From Teratosphaeria epicoccoides (taxonomy: Eukaryota; Ascomycota; Dothideomycetes; Mycosphaerellales; Teratosphaeriaceae): DNA of 64,000 nucleotides. Numbering within the stretch: position 1 is the stretch's first letter; every line of letters begins with the position of its first letter. The stretch covers positions 107,448 through 171,447 of the forward strand of contig JADDMT010000066.1 in assembly GCA_021401465.1 (NCBI GenBank), in the 5' to 3' direction. Below, piece after piece: positions 57,629 through 64,000 of this stretch. Both the position numbers and the translations under genes were made by a program. Below the pieces are notes generated by a model. The model had not been told where the DNA came from. It saw only the letters and a list, made by a program, of their open reading frames with translations, and ran no database searches.

Positions 57629-58100
57629 CGAACAGACAGCGCTCGCTTTGCATTATCGACTACCTTGACATTCTCCAGGATGGCATGTGACACCTGCTGC
57701 CATTCACGACGCGCAATTAGGGAAAGTTCTGTTTCCACTGGACCCGCAAATAGCCTTGAGCTGCATATACAAGATCTGGGAGGGTCTGCGCTACTAGTAC
57801 GCCGCAGCTCAAGCCAGGAAGCTGATACGTCAAGTAACTACATATTTGACCTTAGCAATCCGGAGCTTGGCAGGGCTATTGACGACATCACTAATTGGGT
57901 GGATGGCGACGGCTTCGATAGGAATTAATATACCGTGACATTTGCACTTACGAGGGTATTGAGGATATTGAGATCCAAGTCTTGACTGCATCTGGCAGCT
58001 GTAACAGCATCCGCAGTAGTCAAGTCTACAGCAATTAGCCTCGCTGTAACACACGAGCTGACCGCACTGCCGTCTACTGTCTTTGTCCCCTACATGTCTC
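57629..58100. other. Transition zone before telomere-side RIP block
   Basis: Ordinary-composition sequence with an 87-codon plus-strand frame at 57665-57928 that has no recognisable feature. Composition turns AT-rich at about 58100. Confidence 0.4.
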
Positions 58101-58491
58101 TCCTCCCTGCTAGCCGTGCATCATGAACATTAAACACCTTTAGCAACCTGCATACCTACTACCTTGCAGACACTTTGCAGGCGCTTAATGCAATTAGCGT
58201 ATGTCATCAGCTAATCTGTGCTAAATATTACGTTAATATTACATTATTAGTCTGCATGTATGTTTGTTAATACACTATCTAGTTAGAAGTCTGCCAAGAC
58301 TTGCACTATATCATCTATTACTACATCTACTACTACATATAACATACAAAAGTCACTAAAATTACTACTATTATTATAGATAATAATATACTAGCAATTA
58401 TTAGATTTGTATTCCTACTCCTAAGTTGTTAATAGCACTATTAAGTACGCTAAAGGACAATTTAACACTATATGCTAGTATACAAGTGTAT

Positions 58492-58750
58492 TGTTAGAAT
58501 GTAATAGGTAGTCGCATACTAGCTATACTAAGTTAGTAGGAGTTAGAGTTAGGCAGGACCCTAACTCTAACCTCTCTAACTTAGGTTAGGGGTTAAGGGA
58601 TATATAACCCTAGCTAGGAAGAGAAGAATTTTTACCTCTTCTCTTCTATCTATTATATTCGTTATATATCTAATACCTAACATAATATATTTATTCTATA
58701 GCTACTTCCTATATGTAAATCTATTGCCTGTATTTAAGGTTAAATTAACA
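58492..58750 (+). mobile_element. LTR of a retroelement, plus orientation
   Basis: 259 bp starting TGTTAGAATGTAATAGG and ending AAATTAACA, i.e. TG...CA ends. It is followed at once by GGTTATAAGCC, a plausible primer-binding region. About 240 bp are matched in inverse orientation at 60170-60431. Confidence 0.75.
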
Positions 58751-60000
58751 GGTTATAAGCCTAGGTTTTACCTGTAGCTAGAAGAATTTGTCAGAAGAGT
58801 ATACTTAATCTACTAGACAATTAAGGACAGACTAGAGGCTGCCGCTATACTATGTAAAGGAGACTAGAGCCTGTTAGAGCATGTTAGACAGACTCTTAAG
58901 ATGCAGATAAGACATAAAAGAGCCTAGTAACTATTTAGACATAGTTGAAAAGTTTGTAGTTACCTTCTAAAACTATATAGGAATTTAATAATCTTTGTTT
59001 ATCTGTTTTATACTTATTCATTTACTAATTATAATACTTCCTTACTATAGACTTGTCTAAGGACTAAAAGAAAGTCCCTACTCTAACACAAGAAAATAAC
59101 GAGTTCTAGTTTAAGTAGGAGTCCTGTCTCCTTACGTTAAAGAAGTGCGCATAGCTAATTAACTAGAAGGCGCCACTTCTAACAAGCCTGAAGATAGTAA
59201 TTACAAATAGCGAAGTACTAGTAGTTAGAGTAAATGTTAGAGTAAGCTAGAGAGCTAAGCTCGTAAGACAGGCAAGTTAACAGTTAGAGGAACTACCTGC
59301 TACTTAGTAGTTGCCTTTCATCTTTTTAGGCATACCTCTACATAAACTCTAGTCAAACTTAAAGGGTAAGTAGCTAGTCCTACTATAGTAGTACTTAAGG
59401 CATATAAGCAAGTAATAGCGGAGATCCTCTAATCTATTATCTATGCAGAGGGATTAGAGCTAATTAAGTGCTAGTTAGACCTTGTCAGGATCTTAGGACT
59501 AAAGAGACTAGACCCTTAAAGGTACTATGCTACTAGCTACTAATAAAGAGAGGGCATAGTCGTAATATATTGTAGGTAACTAGATGTACGAGTTAGCTAA
59601 CACTAATAAGTAGTTTAAGGCTAATTTAACTATACTATATAAGATATCGCAGAGCCTTAACAAGATTAATAGCACTCTGACACTTAAATGTAAGACAGCC
59701 GCAGAGGCATAGGCTATACTACTCTCAAAATACAAGAAGAACCTTCTAACATCCTTGAGGGTATACTAGTAGTAGTACATGATAAACAAGATAGACAAGG
59801 ATACAAGCATTAACGACGCCTATGTAACACTTACGAACCTATTATAAAAGATCATTAATGTTAAGCCTAAGACAAGGATGTTATACATGTAGGACAGAGT
59901 CGTCTAATAGCTCCTTAATACTCTACTCGAGTACTACTACGACCTAAGATGTAACATTAATCTAACAGGTTTAAAGGATACTTAGAATCCTGCATATCCT
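58751..60000 (+). pseudogene. Decayed Gag-like region behind the LTR
   Basis: Plus-strand frame with many TAG/TAA stops. Between about 59040 and 59980 it reads like a Copia-type Gag: P-T-L-T-Q-E-N-N-E-F followed by an x-F-K-x-E-S-C-L-L-T-L-K core, then M-Y-E-L-A-N-T, A-E-A and L-L-S-K-Y-K-K-N-L-L-T-S-L-R-V-Y. No protease or integrase follows; the element is cut off before the inverted LTR. Confidence 0.6.
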
Positions 60001-60169
60001 ATTCGAAGAGAAGTCGCGCCTAAAGGGCACTAACATTATAATTCATGCTAAAGTAGTTAGAAAGGGTAGAGCGTGCTTCCTTTACAGTTTATCTGACTAT
60101 ATAGTATAGAAGTACCTATGACTACCTAATGCATAAAAGGTACTAAAAGAGAAGCAGAAGCTACGTAAG

Positions 60170-60431
60170 TGTTAAATTAATCCCCTAATATAGGCAATAG
60201 ATTTACGCATAGGAAGTAGCTACAGAATAAATATATTATGTCAGGTATTAGATATATAACAAACATGGTTAATAGATTAAAGAGAAGGTAAAAACTCTTC
60301 TCTTCCTAGCTAGGGTTATATATCCCCTAACCCCTAACCTAAGTCAGAGAGGTCAGAGTCAGGGTCCTACCTAACTCTAACTCCTACTAACTTAGTACAG
60401 CTAGTATATAACTACCTATCACATTTTAACA
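60170..60431 (-). mobile_element. Second LTR copy, inverted
   Basis: 262 bp, reverse complement of the LTR at 58492-58750 with scattered, mostly C/T and G/A, differences. It begins TGTTAAAATGTGATAGG and ends TTTAACA on the minus strand. The sequence after its 3' end does not match the primer-binding region of the first LTR. Confidence 0.75.
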
Positions 60432-61267
60432 CTCCTACTTAGGCATATACTAGTATATTTAGCGTACTCCTACTATCTTCTAATCTACTAACTAGTAAAG
60501 ATATTTGTCGTAGCAAGCTTGTGCTATTAGAATAATGCTCTTATAAAAGAGAACAATGTGCTAGAGCATGTTTGCTACTTATATGTTCGCAAATTCATGT
60601 GATTACTCTGCTTTTACAGGTAGGCCTAACTCTGTATAAACTTGCCCTCCTCTTTCCGATTATCCTTCTCTTTCTTATCCTTATTATTAACTACTAACTG
60701 CAGCTTCTCTAACATATTAACATAGCTCTACAGAGAGGTATGCTACTAATCCTACTAGATAGTACTTCGTTTAACGTAAAGCTCGCATAGATTATTAAGC
60801 TCTAGTAGGTTATCTAGTATAGTTAGCTTCTCTAACTATAGCTAACTCCTAGTAGCTCTGACAACTTAAGGCATCTGACCCTTAACCTTAGTAAGCTCTA
60901 GACGTGTATTTACTTCCTTTATAAAGCTTATAACTTTAGCTACTTTAATAAGGTACTACCTTTGTTTAAGAATAAAGTGACCTAGTATTATGTCTCTAAT
61001 TAGAGTACTACTTTTACATATGACCTAGGTCCTACTTAGTATAGACTAAACACTCTAAATAGTACTACGCTAATTGCTACTAGCTTTGCTATAGCTAGCT
61101 CTAATTAGCGTGTGTACTAAGACTAGTATAGGATTAGGTCTAGTAGATACTATAGTAAGCTATATAGCGTATACGCTACTAATCTAAGTAACCCTTATCT
61201 TGAAGGCTTGTATACTAATTACTTTTAGAAGAATCAGAAGAGGTAGTGTTTACTATATACTAGGTTA

Positions 61268-61387
61268 GACAAGCTAGGTACAGACAAGCTAGGTGTAGAC
61301 AAGCTAGGTACAGACAAGCTAGGTGTAGACAAGCTAGGTGTAGACAAGCTAGGTATAGACAAGCTAGGTGTAGACAAGCTAGGTAAC
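61268..61387 (+). repeat. 15-bp minisatellite encoding Asp-Lys-Leu-Gly-Thr/Val
   Basis: Eight units of GACAAGCTAGGTRYA in tandem. They are in frame with a decayed plus-strand reading frame that continues to about 61800 with only TAG/TAA stops, so the array was probably part of a protein. Confidence 0.85.
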
Positions 61388-61800
61388 AATCTAGCTCTAC
61401 TACCTCCGCTAACCCTTTAGCGGCCTTCAAGGCACCCTCCTTAGAGTCCTAGTAGAAACAATCTAGCTCCTTTAGCACTTCCGCCTAGTTAGAACGACAT
61501 CGAGAGGCAGCGTAATCAAGAGCTATGCTACTACAATTAGTATGACAAGCATGTATATTATAACTAGCTCCTTTATGTTAATGATCTAACCGATCTAGTT
61601 AATAATTGGCACTTAGAGGACTTCTTCCTAGAGTAGTTTAGAGAGGGTCTCTAGCCCCTTAGGCCTTATCTAGCGCTAGGTATAGAGTTAGAGTATAACT
61701 CACAGGATCTTATTACTTATAGGATCCTTGCTATCTTCGCTAGGTAGAAGAAGCTTACGCTAGACAGAGTATCATTAGCAGGGAATTAACGGTTAGTAAT
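61388..61800 (+). pseudogene. Decayed frame after the minisatellite
   Basis: About 135 codons broken only by TAG. It is Pro/Leu/Asn-rich at first, then contains a D-L-T-D-L-V-N-N-W-H-L-E-D-F-F-L-E segment. It could be a gag-like protein of another element; not identified. Confidence 0.4.
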
Positions 61801-62859
61801 TAGGCAACTAATCATAGCTTGAATTGCCTTAGTAAGAGAATTAATGCTCTAACTTGTTAAGTCTAGGGTAGGCATTCTCTGCCTCCTCGCTATGCCTGTA
61901 CTCCTATCCTACTAATTGTTAAGGATAAGTTACTATTAAGTAAGGAGCCTACTACACTATAGCGGTCGCATTAGACCTAATATATTCTAAATACGATGCT
62001 CTAGAATATAAGCCTTATTTAGAGCCCTAGTTATTAGAGTATAGCGTCCTCTAATGTTATTAGTTGTCTGATTGCTAAGAGTTAGGAGCAAATAGCAACT
62101 TTGTCTCTAAGCCCCTTTGCTCCTCTAACTTGGCGTTAGTCTACTAACACCCATATAACTAGCATAAGCCTAACTACTTATAGGAGCCTAGGTAACTAGT
62201 ATGTTAGTAGTGTTCGTGACTAGCGCTCTAGCGACATTAGAATACTATTACCTACTTAGCTATCTACTAAGCTTAAGCTAAACTTTCCTAGGATTAGTTA
62301 GTACGCTACTAGCTATAGTACTCTACGTTAGAGTCAGAGTCTATATTTAGCGCGTTAGAGTTTGCATTCTACAAGTCTAAGCCCTCTAGCTACTACATAA
62401 AGGCCTAGGCTACTACTGCCTTCTACTCCTTAAGCTCCTCCTCCTTAGTTTGGTTATATTAATCCATTGTCTAGGATTACTAAGGCTAACTGTTAAGAGC
62501 ATGCTACTACACACAACGATTTATAGGACTGTCTTTAGGTTACGCTTACTAATCTGTTAGAGGTCTCTAACTCTTGTCAGATTCGTCTAGGTACCTCTAA
62601 CTAGTCAGACATTCCTAAAGCAAGCTTGTATCGTCCTAGTAGTAGGCCTTAAGCTAGCAGGGATTCGGCCCTTATAAGCTCGTAGCCTAGTAGTTAGAGT
62701 TCCTAGCCTTAATGTAGTAGTCAGAGTTCTTAGTCCTAGCGTAGTAGTAGTAGTTCTTATAGTCCTAGTGTAGGCTACAGGTAATGTAACTAGTAGAGAT
62801 TTTAGTTGACAAATGAGATTCCTAAGGTAGTAGGTTATCTAGTGTATTTGTAGTACTAC

Positions 62860-63920
62860 TATCTAGTAGCAGATATATGCGTAATAAGAACTAAAAAGCT
62901 ACTTCCTTAGCCGAAGCTACTCTACTACTCTGTTAAACTAGGTTCCTAGTTTTAGCTTCGTCAGACTATTAGCAACTATGTTAGAGGTCTTAACATAGCT
63001 AATAGATATGATTCCCTTCTTACACAGATCGCGTTAGTAGTAGTAGTAGGCTATGTTAATATGCTTTAACGTCTCGCTTACATAAGCATCCCTAGTAAGG
63101 GTAATTACTACTTAGTTGTCTCCTTGTAGCTACACTATAGGTAACCTAATCGCAAACTTTATCTCCTCTTTAATAAGTAGGCTCTAACTAATATGTTACT
63201 CTATCTTCATATCTCGGAGAATCTAACATAGGAACTATAACTACTTTGTATATCTTACTATTACTATGTACTCTACTTCTATTATAGATCTAGCTACTAA
63301 CTTCTGCTTCTTACTTGTCTAGGATACTAGACCTCCTACTAGTAGGTAGACATTGCCTAGGACTAATATATAGTCTGTCTTGTCTATTACGTAGTTAGAG
63401 TTAGAGTATCCTTCTAGTATTCTCTAACCCTTTACTATATAGATAATCCTAAGGTCCTTTGTTAAGCGCATGTATCTTCCTAGCTTCTTTAGAGCTTGCT
63501 AGTAATGCTAAGCTAGGTCTAACATGTACTAGCTTAGTCTCCTAAGCGCGAATGCGATATCTAGTTAGGTTAGAATGCCTATATACATCTATCTCCTAAT
63601 ACCCTCCTAGTACTCCTTGTAATTTACTCTAATGTTATTAGGCCCTAGTAGTCTGATTATATCATGGCTGTCTATTAGCGATCAGGTTAGTGTAGCGCTC
63701 TCCTTAGTCATTATGAGCTTCTCTAGAACTTTATCGATGTAGTATATCTGATCTAGTCGCAAGGTGTCTACCTTTTAGTCTCTACCTATTCTGACATTTA
63801 GTAGGTATGTTGCCTTACCTAGGTCCTTAATCTTAAAGAATGTCGCAAATTTGCTCTTAAACTAATTCACATTGTCTATGCTCTTAGCTCTAATCGTGAT
63901 GTCATTAACATAGACTAAGA
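62860..63920 (-). pseudogene. Copia-type pol fragment (reverse transcriptase to RNase H)
   Basis: Minus-strand frame with TAG stops only. At the telomere edge it reads I-L-V-Y-V-N-D-I, the Copia catalytic Y-V-D-D box with the first Asp as Asn (63901-63912). Downstream follow F-F-K-I-K-D-L-G, L-R-L-D-Q, Y-M-R-L-T-K-D and, in the RNase H region, S-K-K-Q-K-L-V-A-R-S-I-I-E-V-E-Y-I. A late V-A-N-S-L-T-K (the Copia A-D-x-L-T-K motif) is followed by the frame end near 62863. The upstream part (gag, protease, integrase, reverse-transcriptase N-terminus) would lie beyond base 63920 and is replaced by telomeric repeats. Confidence 0.85.
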
Positions 63921-64000
63921 TTAGGGTTAGGGTTAGGGTTAGGGTTAGGGTTAGGGTTAGGGTTAGGGTTAGGGTTAGGGTTAGGGTTAGGGTTAGGGTT
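63921..64000 (+). repeat. Telomeric repeat (TTAGGG)n
   Basis: Thirteen and a third perfect TTAGGG units reading 5' to 3' toward the window edge. This is the G-rich strand orientation expected at a right-hand chromosome end. No degenerate subtelomeric spacer precedes it. Confidence 0.97.

Larger units (their letters stand above)
58100..63920. repeat. Telomere-side RIP-mutated retroelement block
   Basis: AT-rich, TA-dense block like the one at the left edge, containing the LTR, gag-like, minisatellite and pol remnants listed separately. Stops in all readable frames are TAG or TAA. The sequence between the listed remnants (about 60440-61260 and 61830-62860) has only broken frames. Confidence 0.8.

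Noticed and set aside
60317..60336. CCCCTAACCCCTAACC as an interstitial telomere tract
   Set aside because: It is part of the LTR and occurs in both inverted LTR copies; not a TTAGGG array.

Overview
This is a chromosome end of a filamentous ascomycete (Pezizomycotina; Dothideomycete-like is only a guess). The last 80 bases are about 13 tandem TTAGGG repeats running off the 3' edge. Gene models have short introns (51-127 nt) with GTRNGN donors and CTAAC/CTGAC branch-like sites. Two AT-rich blocks (about 1-4540 and 58100-63920) are full of TA dinucleotides. Their decayed reading frames are broken almost only by TAG and TAA, the expected trace of repeat-induced point mutation (RIP, CpA to TpA). 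Between them lies about 53 kb of ordinary-GC, gene-poor subtelomere. No housekeeping gene was recognised.

Layout. 1-4540: RIP-mutated repeats. 4748-6019: membrane protein A with a Glu-Glu-Gln repeat. 6-13.3 kb: no intact gene. 13326-16762: divergent pair F (coiled coil) and G (bZIP-like). 19788-21947: large membrane protein C. 22.9-23.9 kb: an unusual array of near-palindromes. 27484-29509: divergent pair L and M. 30186-31619: membrane protein B. 36605-44234: divergent pair D (about 1150 aa, membrane) and E (681 aa). 45128-47669: Ulp1/SENP-like cysteine peptidase gene. 48318-56124: four decayed copies in a row, D', E', A' and B'. 56525-57628: PD-(D/E)XK-like protein. 58492-63920: RIP-mutated Copia-type retroelement remains, with the telomere abutting a reverse-transcriptase catalytic motif.

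The main result is a set of paralogous, apparently undescribed gene families repeated within one subtelomere. A, B, C and D are predicted single-pass (or nearly so) membrane proteins with a long charged or low-complexity N-terminus and a helical C-terminal part. E, E' and F share an N-terminal domain of about 75 residues (T-[FY]-E-N-L, W-S-T, then I-L-x-F-C). The divergent pair D-E reappears as D'-E', and A and B have degraded copies A' and B'. All four second copies carry stop codons and/or frameshifts, so one set looks intact and the other is dying. Function is unknown. Roles in cell-surface biology or self/non-self recognition are speculation. All calls come from reading the sequence; no database search was run.
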